From: Glandiceps talaboti
Taxonomy: Eukaryota; Hemichordata; Enteropneusta; Spengelidae
Length of the DNA: 64,000 bases
NCBI RefSeq assembly: GCF_964340395.1
Contig: NC_135563.1
Location: forward strand, 15,774,651-15,838,650
Direction of reading: 5' to 3'
In this document: piece by piece, positions 1-28,649 of the stretch
Position numbering within the stretch: the stretch's first letter is position 1
How the letters are laid out: each line of letters starts with the position of its first letter
Position numbers and translations under genes: made by a program
Notes under the pieces: generated by a model
Databases searched by the model: none
What the model saw: only the letters and a program-made list of their open reading frames with translations
What the model was told of the DNA's origin: nothing

Positions 1-217
1 AATGATTACTATTTTACATCCACTCACCTGATTTCAGTGCTTATCTTTACTTGTCTTTCATGATATATGATATTATTCTAATTTGCATTGATAACAAGCA
101 CCCGACAAACATTTTATGTGATAACAATTGTTCGAAATTTCAATAGCTCAATTGAAATGACACTGTATATTATGTAGTAATTTCTAATCATGCAATTTAT
201 TTTGGTTTCATTTGCAG

Positions 218-16578
<16,361 letters not shown>

Positions 16579-17505
16579 AATACCGTGGAAATATTCGCGA
16601 TGCCCTCAACCCTCGAGTAAAGCTAAGTTATTCCAAGAAGACTGGTAAACTATAGAAGATGTATTCAATAGATCTCATATGAGACTTAGGCAATATACCT
16701 ATTTTTGTACGTTTGAGCGTGAACGAAAAAGAGACTTTGCTTTCTGGAAATACTTTTAACGATAACACACACATATACTGTAGTATGTGCCCATGCGTCA
16801 TTTTGGAAATTTCGAGAAGAATCATGCGCAAAACTCAGTCTAGATTTAAGGTCATACAAAAGATGCAGGTATTATCCTGTATCTGGCTAACGTATTAATT
16901 TATATTATTGCAGTGAATTGCTGAGCAGGGGTTTTGAGAGTGAAAATGTCGGGAAAGCTGATAATAAGTTCAAGGCACAAATTGGGGCAAACCATGCTCA
17001 AAATTTACCGACCCTCTTTTAGTTTAATATTTGGGATATGTTCATGCGGAAACTGTTTCTACTACTACAGTGATCTTGTGTATTTCGAGGTGCATAGTTT
17101 GCTGTATATCACTTGTACACACTAAATGTTTGGATAACTGTGTCTTCAATTTAAAAGAATGGTGTCATCATTTTTTTGATGGAAAGAGTGCACGCCGAGA
17201 AGACCAAGCAGAAAGCAAATCAATATGCACCCCAACATATATGTAGGAGTTCATCAGAATAAAAACCCTCTCCGAAGCAGCACATGGATGATGTACCGCA
17301 TCCTCTTTTGTGTACACAATTTAAACAGTTTAATATGTGGGCACGTGATGTTTCTTACAACCGGCAAGAATGGACTGTTAAAGAAATGTGAACATACAGG
17401 TTGTGTTATCGGTGAGAACAATTGACACATGGGTCACATGTTTTGTTCGGGACACATAATTGCCAAAATACTCTCACGAGTTTTTCTCAGAGAAAAAACT
17501 TCTAA

Positions 17506-17608
17506 AATAAAGCGGACAGAAACGAAAATTCCCTCCTCATAGACATTGGGGGGGGGGGGGGTAGTAATCTTCACAGTGATTTCGATCTTAAACCACGCGG
17601 TAAATAAA
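17506..17608 (+). terminator. Candidate VMAT poly(A) signals
   Basis: AATAAA hexamers occur at 17506-17511 and 17603-17608, about 0.9-1.0 kb after the VMAT stop. A G-run sits between them (about 17548-17561). No closer canonical hexamer was seen. The 3' end is not otherwise supported. Confidence 0.3.
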
Positions 17609-18879
17609 GCGTGTTTTTTTTCAAGAAAGCATATTATTCAAAAACGTGACATTATAATTTGCGTTTCGGCAAAACCGCGAACAGCGTGTACGTGTACACA
17701 CTACGGTTACGTTCAGATATTCTCTGTGAGTTAAACCGACGGTAATATGCATCAAAATGACATTAAGAATTAACAGTAATAATACTTGTAAAGTAATTAT
17801 GTGATTATCACAAAAAGTTGTCTCCTTACGACAATGTCGGTATTTTTGTCCTGTTCAATTTCGGAAAAAGCGTAACATCAGTACAATTTCTTGGTCAACG
17901 TTCTTTTCAGCCTGTTCTTAGTCATGTAATTTCGTCGAACCTCTTCACACAGCAAACACTGAACGACAGATGTTTTTTTTCCATTCTACTGACTTCAGTT
18001 TTTCAATTATTTCGATCCAAACACTTCAGTCCAAGGGAACTTATGAAGTGAGTGTAGAACCTAGCACAAGTAGGTTAATTAAAATCAACCAAACGTCACC
18101 AGCGGTACTCAAACAGACACGTATTGTTTTATGTTTCCGATGGGTTGATTTCACAGTTCGATAATTCACAAAGGTTTTTATAGAAAATGATTTTCGATCT
18201 AGAATACAACCATTAAATTGAGGAAAATCTTTCCAAATGTAATTGTTGATGACACATACGTTATTTCAGTTACACAGAGCTCGTAACAATTGCTTCCCCA
18301 ACCTAACTTGCTTTGGGTAATAGTAAATCATGCGGTGTTCAAGCGAACAGCCAGAAAGTCACGTCTCTAAGCTAGTGTGTGAGACAGGATTGTTCAAATA
18401 ACCCTCCCTTTTGCTCACTGTAACATCAAGCTGTTGCAAAAATCAAAATCCAGACATTAGGGTCGTTGGGAAAGCCTGTTAACTTTTATGTAAATTACGG
18501 TGAGGAATAGTTTAAGTAACATTGTTTTTGTTTTTCGTTTGTGGTTGCTATCTATAACCGATTCTGTGGTGGTTAACAGTTCACAGTAGTATTTTAGCAT
18601 GAGGGTATTTTTTATAAGAACTAGAATAAGCAGAAACAGTAATGTAGTTATACAGTGTGAAAATTTCCAGAGAAGCCGATTTCAATGTAAAGTAATTTTG
18701 ATGAAAGTTTTAACTGAAAGTGGTGTCAATGATAGTCTAAATGTGCCTTGATGAATTCTCAGTTACCTCCGTTTATGATGCATGAATCTATGTATACCGC
18801 CATCTCTGTCCAAATCAGGACCAGTGCAGTTTAGTAAGTACTCTGTCCCAAGTGAAAGTACACCTTGATGATTATTATA

Positions 18880-18893
18880 GTATCCATAGTAAC
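18880..18893. promoter_or_regulatory. X-box-type palindrome GTATCCATAGTAAC
   Basis: Matches GTHNCC-AT-RGNAAC, the relaxed RFX consensus. It is intergenic. Confidence 0.3.
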
Positions 18894-18962
18894 CAGGTGA
18901 TGCAATAAATTACTAAGTGATGCAGTAGACAACGTTTTGTGTCCTTTTGTTTTGCAAGTTTG

Positions 18963-18969
18963 GAGAGAG

Positions 18970-19041
<72 letters not shown>

Positions 19042-19351
19042 TGAGATACAGAGAGACAACAATGGGAAGAGAGACAGGGAAGAGTCAGACAGTCTGACAG
19101 ACAGACAAACATACATACATACATACATACATACACACATACATACATACATACATACATACATACATACATACATACATACATACGTACGTACGTACGT
19201 ACGTACGTACATACATACATACATACATACATACATACATACATACATACATACATACATACATACATACATACATACACAGTATAATACATACAGCCAG
19301 TCATGTCAGTAAGCCAGCCAGCCAGCCAGACATCCAGCCAGCCAGCCAGTC

Positions 19352-19418
<67 letters not shown>

Positions 19419-19420
19419 GA
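18963..19420. repeat. Compound microsatellite (GA)-(CATA)-(CGTA)-(CATA)-(GCCA)-(GACA)
   Basis: GA units to about 19040, CATA units, an inner CGTA block at about 19185-19209, more CATA to 19278, GCCA units at about 19312-19348, then pure GACA to 19420. Confidence 0.97.
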
Positions 19421-20175
19421 CTGATTGACTGAAGTAGTCTCATGATGTGCATCTGACTATTGTTCCACAGGTGACTTCGTTGTTTAAGTTCGTAAACGGG
19501 ATCGTGATATTAAACTATGGAAGAGTATTGACACGTTCTTATTGTCGGGTGTTTTCAAGTCACCCTATGAACAGTTCTCATAACAACACTACACTTTGTC
19601 TAATAGATTAGAGTAAATGTGATGTCCTAAGCAAAAGTTTTCCTGTAAACCATTACAGGAAATCCTGAAAATGAACGAACACATGTCAGGTGCAGTGGGA
19701 TTGTTTACAAGATTTAGAAGTTGATTATTAAAGGTACCGAGGTGCTATTTTATCACAAAAACATCATGTAAGGTGATAGCAGTAATCTATAAAACCAGAA
19801 ATTAGTCTGACTGGACGTTTCCTTTAAATCAAAGCGACCCTTTTACTAATTTATAACGAAATGCTCCCAATCTTTAAACTAGCTTGCGGAAATGCTTGAA
19901 TATATTCGTGACTTGACTATCTTGACAGTTGCTATAAATTGCAATGCTGGGTGAACTCTGGGTGAAACGATAGTACAGTACTATGTGCATTAATAGAACG
20001 CACTTTCTTATACGCTGCAGGACACGTACATACAACTACGCATGTCCTCAATTCTTAATATACATGTATTCATTCAGACATGAGAATGAAGTGTGCACTC
20101 TCAAATCAACGCTACAAAACGTCAAACACTTCAATCATGAAAGAACAATTATTAAATTGAGTTCTTGACATACTT
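19421..20175. other. Intergenic, nothing recognised
   Basis: Unique-looking AT-rich sequence with no coding, repeat or regulatory signal that I could identify. Confidence 0.6.
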
Positions 20176-21203
20176 GACATTGTATACACCAAACTATATG
20201 TACACATTGGGGTATTATAGACCTTGTATACACCACACTATATGTACACATTGGGGTATTATAGACCTTGTATACTCCAAACTATATGTACACATTGGGG
20301 TATTATAGACCTTGTATACTCCAAACTATATGTACACATTGGGGTATTATAGACCTTGTATACTCCAAACTATATGTACACATTGGGGTATTATAGACCT
20401 TGTATACTCCAAACTATATGTACACAGGAGGGTATTATAGACCTTGTATACACCAAACTATATGTACACATTGGGGTATTATAGACCTTGTATACTCCAA
20501 ACTATATGTACACATTGGGGTATTATAGACCTTGTATACTCCAAACTATATGTACACACTGGGGTATTATAGACCTTGTATACTCCAAACTATATGTACA
20601 CACTGGGGTATTCTAGACATTGTATACACCACACTATATGTACACAGGAGGGTATTATAGACCTTGTATACACCAAACTATATGTACACACTGGGGTATT
20701 CTAGACATTGTATACACCACACTATATGTACACAGGAGGGTATTACAGACCTTGTATACACCAAACTATATGTACACAGTGGGGTATTATAGACATTGTA
20801 TACACCACACTATATGTACACAGGAGGGTATTATAGACATTGTATACACCTAACTATATGTACACAGTAGGGTATTCTAGACATTGTATATCATGTACAC
20901 AGTAGGGTATTATAGACCTTGTACATACCAAACTATATACAGTAGGGTATTCTCGACATTGTATGTACCAAACTATATGTACACAGTGGGGTATTATAGA
21001 CATTGTATACACCAAACTATATGTACACTGTAGGGTATTCTAGACATTGTATATCATGTACACAGTGGGGTATTATAGTCATTGTATATACCAAACTATA
21101 TAGATATACAGTAGGGTATTATAGACCTTGTATATACCAAACTACATGTACACAGTGGGGTTTTATAGACACTGTATATACCAAATTATATATACAGTAG
21201 GGC
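20176..21203. repeat. 44-bp satellite array, about 23 copies
   Basis: The unit includes CCAAACTATATGTACACA, TTGGGGTATTATAGAC and CTTGTATACT with a 44-bp period. The left copies are nearly identical. From about 20600 two variants alternate (an 88-bp dimer). The right end is eroded by deletions and substitutions. Open frames inside reflect the repeat. Confidence 0.97.
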
Positions 21204-24200
21204 TGTACAGCTTTGCAGGCATGTACAGGAAAACTTAAATTGCTTGTCCAGAATGGCCTTTCGATTTGGACAGCATTTACAAAAAACTTGCATCGTCGTA
21301 TACCACTATGCCATGGGCCTAATTATTCGTGACGTACTGATTTATATTTCTTTGCTTTACCGGAAAAAACATGATCTGGTTAGTGGCAATAAAACTTACA
21401 CATACATTTAAAACGTACACTTGGTAAAACCTACATTAGAAGGTATGTGTATTTTTTACACTTTATTTTGATTTGGTCACTTTTGTTTTCGTTTCCGTGT
21501 TGGAAAAGTAGTAAACATACTAGTATACTACAGCCAAATTATACAACTCCAATGAGGCGAGGCGTACATGAAGTTGACCGTGAATTGAGAGAGTGCTGTA
21601 AAGGAACGCGTGGGATGCAATAGCCTGTGGTGAACAAATGAGCACATAGGAGTCAGGCCCGACTATTAAAGTTATTTATGACCGTCAGTTGAGATCCTAA
21701 TTGTTGGTATTTTTTATCAAATGTAATTGTAATGTTACCAATTTCTATATGACGCAACGAGAAGGAAGCATACAACAAAATCTCGTTTTTTACTCTATTT
21801 CCAAAATTTAAAACTTTACAAGTAAATCATATTATCTCATTTTTTTAAGTTGCACACATTTTTAAAGTTGTTATCAGTATTCGATTGTTTTCCTTTCGTT
21901 CTACGTTTTTTAACAGTAGAGCCATTTTTCTGATATTCGTGTTGAGTTAAACCAATATACTGCCTGAGCGTCTGTTTCTCATTAAAACGTTTTACTCAAC
22001 TTCGTATCCTACATAAGTGCATCGTTATTTTTTTTTTCAATATGGAAATATCAATAGAATTGGTGATTTGTTAGCATTCTGCTTCAGGGCACGATTTTGG
22101 CAATTTTCTCGAAATGGAAGACAGCCATTGGGAGTACACCGTGACCACTTCTACTGAAGAATACAGTAGAATTGTTATTTCTAATAGTTCTGTACATTAG
22201 TCATTTTGATAAGGCCTTTGTCGCATGAGTTACCTTGACATGACGACTTACCACAGCGCCCTCTTCGGCAAGATGTATGGTTCTCAAAGGATCATCAGGT
22301 TTCTGACAGATCTGTTGCAGGAAATATGGAAGGACGCGCGTGTTCATCAGTAAATACGTTTTCAGTTGTAAATTCGTGACCAACATTTTATGACCGAATA
22401 CAGCACAGGTAAAGTGGCTCAAGCTGAGTTTAAAAGCTTGACTGCTCAGATAAAAATGCAAAATCCTTGATTAAACTATTCTAGTGTATAAATCATGTGG
22501 TAATGTTGATACACGTCTATGCTGATATTAAAATTGTTTTCTGGTGTTGGTAGCACAGTTGATGGCATATTACTAGATTTCATCGACATTTTAGGATACG
22601 TTTACTAAATCACATCATCAAATTGTTGCTGTATATTATATTATAATATAGTATCATAATTATGCCTGAATGTCAAGTTTGAGTTCTGCCTATAGCAAAT
22701 GATAGTTAATCCTTTGAAGTCTGACACTCCATTTTAGGGTGTAAGTATCTATACTTACTAGAATTAGAAACGAAGCTTCACTATGCTACAGTGAGTAGAA
22801 TTACAGGTGTGTCTTACTACGCAACAACAAAAATTCCCCCAAAACGTTTAGACTTTGCTTATACCCGTTCAAAAGTTAAAGTTTCGATAACGTAAGTTCT
22901 GTTGACTATCATGGAATTATTGTGATCACCACGATGAGTGAAGGAGGAGATTGGGGTTAGGAATGGTGGGAATAGCACGTCTTATGTTTCTCTGTCATCC
23001 AGAGTCTGTCAATAAGCCCATCAAGTTTTGGATCTGCACTCTCGCATGTCCTAATAAAGACAAGTGATTTATTGAGAGCAAGAGAGGAGCACTGAAGTTG
23101 TCATCATCACACCCAAGTCGATAATAATTCATACATGTCGCGGTTTTAAGCAACCATGCCGTTCATTAGAGATTACTAGTGATTGGCTTGGACATTTCAT
23201 ACATATTCCACTTTTATCTCTTGACCTTTGACCCGCAAATCAACGGTGGCATGTCATATCTTTGGCTTTCATTTGATTGCATTTCATATTTACGACTCAA
23301 TTACACTGAAGGAAACGGAACGTTTTCCGTGATGCTGCCGTTCGTTCTCTTAGGGATTCGCCAACGCAACTGAAATCAATACAATGTGATAACAAAATAT
23401 GATAATATTGACATCAAAGTGTGTGTTTGTGCTTCCGTCTCACGACTTCTGCCTTTCTGTCGGTTGATATATTTGTACAAAAGTCTCAGACAGATTAAGA
23501 AGACAATATATAACAGAGTATAAATATTAAGGAACCTTATTAAATGTCAGACGGATTTTTGGCGAACGCAGATTACATTCACAAAAAAGTTAATATGAGT
23601 TGGGCCAGAATGCTAGCGAAAGAACAAACCGAATAAAGGACGAAAGAAAGGTGTTGGTGAAACCGGGCTTGTCTGCGTGATTAATTGCATTAAATTAAAT
23701 TAAATTTACATGTAATGTTGAGCAGACAAAAAAAGCAAAGGAACTGCGACTAACAAAAGTTAAATTCTGACTTTTGTAAGTTAAGGTGGTTCCATCCGGT
23801 AACCAGCCTAGAGTCTTAAATATTAAAGCAAAAATCAAATGTTTTAGCTGCTTTCCTTGTTATCATAAACTTAAAACTGCTGCATTAGTCGTAACTGGTG
23901 TAGTCACAATTTTGACCTATTACTGTACTACTTGTGGATAAAATTGAGACAATGGGAGAAGTATTTATAACGTGGAATTCTGAACCATCATTGACAACAG
24001 TAAACTAGCAAAACTTAATTGTATTTGTGGTACTCTTTTGAAAAGCGGGTACGAAATCTAATTGTGTATCACTGTATCTAAAATAGACCGTTTTGTCAGT
24101 GTTTTTCATAGAACCCTTCTGTTAAGTAGCCTTGACGTCATACCGTGTTATATCGTACTGTCTAAATCTACCTTTGTCGAACTAAGACACTCAAACAATT

Positions 24201-24282
24201 TGTACAGTGTACTTGTCGTCATTGTGGATTTTTATAGCTTCAAATTTATTGGTGGGAATCAAGATATACTGGTAAATACTTA
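21204..24282. other. Intergenic with one dispersed repeat copy
   Basis: No gene recognised. At about 22667-22840 there is a segment (AAGTTTGAGTTCTGCC, AGCAAATGATAGTTA, TACAGGTGTGTCTTAC) similar to about 38605-38730. Confidence 0.5.
22667..22840 (+). repeat. Dispersed repeat family 3, copy 1
   Basis: Shares CTGAAT..CAAGTTTGAGTT, GCAAATGAT and AGTAGAATTACAGG with 38605-38730, in the same order. Boundaries are unclear. Confidence 0.4.
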
Positions 24283-24615
24283 TTGGAATGTACTTTGCAA
24301 AATACAGTTGTAGTGTTCAAAAGAAGATGGTCAGTCAGCATGCGTTTCGACAAGTACCCAACTAATGAGGCACGTCTCCTCGATGTCATGTCAAGAAAAC
24401 TCGGTTTGAAATATTGGTACGAAATGCCAACCGTGTCTGTCTGGAAATCGATGTCCTCAACAACCGACACTGTGACAGAACAGTACTCGGTGATTCGAGC
24501 TTCCTTGGTACACTTCAAAACACGCATTCCATGTTCCCCCCGGGACTTATTGCAAGGTAAACCTTTATGTATATTTTGCCCATGGCATATAGTTCTTTTA
24601 CATTCTGAATCATAA
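24283..24615 (+). other. Unrecognised open stretch, possible orphan exon
   Basis: This region is open in one + frame for 110 codons (ATG 24283 to stop 24613-24615) and also in one - frame over 24246-24626. The + frame has exon-like composition, with charged and aromatic residues such as RFDKYPTNEARLLDVMSRKL. A good donor (TTGCAAG|GTAAAC) follows at about 24556, and an AG lies at about 24312. I recognise no family. It could be an exon of an undetected gene, a transposon fragment or chance. No neighbouring exons were found. Confidence 0.25.
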
Positions 24616-24722
24616 GTATTCAACAAAGCAAGGTAAATATATTGATCAGAAGTTTATATTATGATAGAAACACTTGTCGTTCCGATTGAATTGCAGAATA
24701 ACACGGATGATCAAAACAAATC

Positions 24723-24753
24723 ACATACATACATACATACATACATACATACA

Positions 24754-24785
<32 letters not shown>

Positions 24786-25056
24786 CATACATACATACAT
24801 ACATACACACACACGTACGTACGTACGTACGTACATACATACATACATACATACATACATACATACATACATACATACATACTTACATACTTACATACAT
24901 ACATACATACGTACAAACGTACATACGTACATACATACATACATACATACACACATACATACATACATACATACATACATACATACATACATACGTACAT
25001 ACATAACATAATTACGAACTTGCACGCATGCATGCACGCACGCACGCACACACACA
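24723..25056. repeat. Compound microsatellite (CATA)n with CGTA blocks
   Basis: Over 300 bp of CATA units with inner CGTACGTA blocks (about 24812-24834, 24909-24930) and a CACG/CATG-rich end. Confidence 0.97.
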
Positions 25057-26600
25057 TATCAATCGGGATCACAGCGAATTAGAAATGAAAGCCAAAAGGA
25101 GGAAAAAAACAGTAATAAGAAGAAAGTTTTCAACACTGAGAGGTAATTGGATAAAGACCCGAATTGTCACTAGCTGCACGTTTCCCTTCCTTGATTGTTT
25201 CAGTTTAATTGCAACAACTAGTACATTTCAATCTACAGTTTTGTCAGCGATTCTTCTTAACCCGAACAAGTCCAGTGATTGAACATACGAATTCTTTAGA
25301 AAGTTTTACCAAATGCTGATGTGGCTAAATAAAAATGTAACGTGAGTTTTACAACCACGAAAGAAAAGTCTTTATTAATTTCCTGTTCTGTAGTTCAACG
25401 AAGTAGCATATTTGCAGTGAATTTATATCATTGGGGTCGCGATTTTTAACGGTTCCATTCCACCTTTGACCGAAAGTGCGTTCCCTTTCCTTGTGTATAT
25501 CATTTTCCTAAGACAACGTACGGTACATGGCGGACACGGAAACGCCTAACTTAATGACGCAGTGTAAGATCCCGCACTGCGCAGATCAGTGATGATTCCT
25601 ATACATTTGGCGCCTAAAGATAATTTGTTCACAGTATAAATGCATGTCATAATGCTGTCTGTATAAAATGATCGTGAAAGGTTAACGTCAAAATATTTTA
25701 CAACAAACCGCCCCATTGATACAACATAACATAATGTATTTTAGCTGGAGGCTATATTCCATTTGCAGAGTAAGAAAATGCTTAAATATAAGTGTCTTTT
25801 GTGCCACTATTAAAATCAACTTAAATTTGCATAATAGGTGATATTGTAAATGGTCCCATTAAGCTCAAAGTTATTCACTTTCAGCGGACCTTCGGAGTCA
25901 GACTTTTTCCAAAAGATCAAAATGTTAAAACTTTGTACACTTATAAAATAACAGATCAAATGAGGGGAATCACCAAAGCCATGAAACAAACAAACAAACA
26001 AACAAACAAACAAACAAACAAACAAACAAGACAAACAACAATATGACACAATAAACTATTTAATGAACATCATTAGAAAAAACAGTATAGTGTAAATGCA
26101 TAGAATACTACGTAACATACTCGAGTACTCGAAGCTGAGTGAAGCCTGTTTGTCACGTCCGATTCGCTATATCGAGTGTAGATAAATAGTACAGCGCCTC
26201 GCGTGGCGGAAATATGCATATTGCCATTCCAACCTGCTATTCGGAGTAACTTTAGAAGCAAACAGATATACCGTCGAGTAGAGTATGGGCAGCACTCTAA
26301 AGTTGTGTTTATATAGGTGTGGTTGTATAAAGCGTATGTTACTGGCTGCTCGATCTATTTTTGAAGGACGACACGGGTTGAAATCACGTCTTGTTGAACG
26401 CTAATGAAGGGGAATTAGCCTGCATTAGAAAGAGAGACGAATCCATCTACTTGACGCTGCAGCAATATCGCCACTACGGGATCTTTTAATTGAGGCATTA
26501 ATGCTTAACTTAGTTCTCCAGGTGAAGTCATTTTGGGATTTACGTGCGCCTTGTACAAGAAATGCCAAATTCCCTATTAATATGGGCGGAAGTGACATCG
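25057..26600. other. Upstream region of the receptor gene
   Basis: No coding signal. It contains a (CAAA)n microsatellite at 25984-26038. Distal regulatory sequence for the downstream receptor may lie here, but nothing specific was recognised. Confidence 0.5.
25984..26038. repeat. (CAAA)n microsatellite
   Basis: About a dozen CAAA units. Confidence 0.95.
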
Positions 26601-26604
26601 GGAA

Positions 26605-26650
26605 TGACGTAGGCATGATATAAAATCCCGTGTCACGCTAAACTCTACCA
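26605..26650 (+). promoter_or_regulatory. Receptor core promoter: CRE half-site and TATA box
   Basis: TGACGT at 26605-26610 precedes TATAAAAT at 26619-26626. This is the only strong TATA box close upstream of the receptor, and predicts a transcription start near 26650 and a 5'UTR of about 270 nt. A donor-like GTAAGT at 26681 leaves room for a 5'UTR intron ending just before the ATG (AG at 26921-26922). The sites are seen; use is inferred. Confidence 0.5.
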
Positions 26651-26923
26651 GAGGCAGTGTATTAGCGGAAAGGGAGATATGTAAGTTTACGTCTTCTCGT
26701 ATTAAGTTGGAATAGCGAAGTGTTTGTTATATGAGGTTTGTCGTCCCTGCGACTTGTAACAGTTGGTCAGTATTCCGAGTCGAGTTGCACACGTGGACAC
26801 TGGGACTATGCGTTGTCCGGGAAGTTCTACTTGCCTGTTACAAATTGTAGTTGCATTCGCTTGGATTGTGTCTCTCTCAACATCACTGATGGAATAATGT
26901 GAAATGAAAGACACGACAGCAGT

Positions 26924-28339
26924 ATGCAAACCACGCCAACTACTCTGGACAACACGACAACGTGGACCACCGATAACGTTTCTTTTCTAGACGATACACC
27001 CATCATCGATCAGGGACCAGTTATTGTGGTTGCCAAGGCCACTATTTTCACAATAATTATTTTGCTTGCCATTGGAGGTAACATTCTTGTTGTTTTGGCT
27101 GTGTGTATGCATCACCGACTACGAGTCCTAACAAACTATCTAGTCGTTTCATTAGCGTTCACGGATTTGATGGTTGGACTGTTCGTTATGCCATTTAACG
27201 CAAGTATCGAACTCACAGGGAAGTGGTTATTCGGACGCCGTTTCTGTGATGTCTGGAACTCACTGGACGTGTGCTTTAGCACGGCATCGCTGCAACATCT
27301 GTGTTGTATAGCTGTAGATAGGTACGTAGCCATAACCCAACCGTTCGAATATCCTAATAAAATAACATCTCGCAGGATCATTCAAATGATCTGTTTTGTC
27401 TGGATTTCGTCGTTTTTGCTTTCTTTCATACCCATCCACGTTGGCTGGTATTCCACTAAAGACAACCTACAGTATTTGGAAACTCACCCGGAAGAATGTA
27501 TGTTTGTGGTAAACATAGTCTACGCTCTCATATCGTCAAGTATTTCATTTTGGGTGCCGTGTACTATCATGATTTTTACATATATTAGGATCTTCATGGT
27601 CGCACGTCGACAGGCCCTGCTAATCAGAGCCACTCGTGCGGCAACGTTAGAATTGAACGGAGGAAACAGTCCTGGATCATCTCAACGTCTGTGGAAAGAA
27701 CACAAGGCCGCGAAAACGTTGGGAGTCATCATGGGCGCCTTTATTATCTGTTGGTTGCCATTTTTCTTGTGGTATACGTCCACCATGATTTGCGGAAGTG
27801 CCTGCCCTTTTCCCGAAGTTATAGGACCAACACTATTCTGGATCGGTTATTGCAATAGCGCACTTAATCCAATTATTTACGCTTTCTGCAATCGAGATTT
27901 CCGTAAAGCTTTCCGTCATCTACTGATTGATGTTTTCTGGAAAGGGGGTAGACACCTTGGGCGCGAGGTTTCAACATACGGTGGGGGTCGAGATAGCTTT
28001 GCGGAGGAACATTCCCTCCGTGCTCGTTCTCGTGCTAGCTCTACCGAGGGAATGGCGAACTGCGTTGTACAAACAAACCCTCCACCGAAAAAGGTTGCTC
28101 AGGGAAACCGAAAGAAAAAGACACGCGGTTTTAATAAACGATTTTTCTTCGAGATGAAACCACGATGTACGCCGTCTAGAAGCCAATCTGAAAACGGTTT
28201 CCAGGCTCAATACAAGAGTTTAGATGCTAAAAATTCGGCAAGTTTACCGGTACCGACTTGTCGTCCAGAAGTTCACGTTGAAGTTGAGATCGAAACTGAA
28301 AACGAAGCGGCGGAACGTAAAAGAACTATGACAATGTAG
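26924..28339 (+). CDS. Biogenic-amine GPCR, beta-adrenergic-like octopamine receptor type
   Basis: Intronless 471-residue class A receptor. An in-frame TGA at 26900-26902 with no ATG between supports this start. N-terminal sequons lie at N10 and N18. Seven helices carry N53 (1.50), D81 (2.50), C108 paired with C192, the amine-binding D115 (3.32), DRY 132-134, W160, Ser 204/205/208 at 5.42/5.43/5.46, P212, CWLPFF 276-281 and NPIIY 315-319. The third intracellular loop is short (about 40 residues). The cytoplasmic tail is about 140 residues, with an RARSRASS phosphorylation-type motif (366-373) and KKK clusters. FIPIHVGWY in TM4/ECL2 and SSSISFWVPC in TM5 resemble octopamine-beta receptors, which usually couple to Gs. 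D1-like or 5-HT4-like identity is not excluded. It lies 10 kb downstream of VMAT in the same orientation. Confidence 0.93.
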   Translation: MQTTPTTLDNTTTWTTDNVSFLDDTPIIDQGPVIVVAKATIFTIIILLAIGGNILVVLAVCMHHRLRVLTNYLVVSLAFTDLMVGLFVMPFNASIELTGKWLFGRRFCDVWNSLDVCFSTASLQHLCCIAVDRYVAITQPFEYPNKITSRRIIQMICFVWISSFLLSFIPIHVGWYSTKDNLQYLETHPEECMFVVNIVYALISSSISFWVPCTIMIFTYIRIFMVARRQALLIRATRAATLELNGGNSPGSSQRLWKEHKAAKTLGVIMGAFIICWLPFFLWYTSTMICGSACPFPEVIGPTLFWIGYCNSALNPIIYAFCNRDFRKAFRHLLIDVFWKGGRHLGREVSTYGGGRDSFAEEHSLRARSRASSTEGMANCVVQTNPPPKKVAQGNRKKKTRGFNKRFFFEMKPRCTPSRSQSENGFQAQYKSLDAKNSASLPVPTCRPEVHVEVEIETENEAAERKRTMTM

Positions 28340-28611
28340 GCTAAGAGAAGTTTCATCGGTAATTTTCATATTTTAGATTTATGGTTTATTTTTTTCGGTC
28401 AAGAACACCGTATTTCCGTTTTATAGGCACGGTATTTTTTCAAAAACATTATTATATTGGTACAAAACAAAAGCCGGCAAAAATTGTACATTACTTCTCG
28501 GCTCTGTGGTGGTTTTGGTGATTTTGACGGTGTATATGACTTGTGAAGAAATGTCAACATGTCTCATTTACATTGTAAAAAAACTATATCTTACAGACAA
28601 AATTGTCGCCA

Positions 28612-28643
28612 AATAAATTGTACATCACATATCTACAAATAAA
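28612..28643 (+). terminator. Receptor poly(A) signals
   Basis: Two AATAAA hexamers, at 28612-28617 and 28638-28643, about 280-300 bp after the stop codon. They define a short 3'UTR. Confidence 0.6.
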
Positions 28644-28649
28644 AGATAT

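Larger units (their letters stand above)
16579..18962. other. VMAT 3' region and intergenic
   Basis: 3'UTR of unknown length, then about 1.4 kb of anonymous sequence. It includes a poly-G run at about 17548-17561 and an X-box-type site at 18880-18893. No further gene was recognised. Confidence 0.6.

Noticed and set aside
20176-21203. CRISPR-like regular array
   Set aside because: The whole 44-bp unit is repeated with no unique spacers, and the window is eukaryotic. It is a satellite.
27136-27381. Antisense open frames over the receptor gene
   Set aside because: Shadows of the conserved receptor coding region. The other overlapping frames at 27927-28210 are the same.
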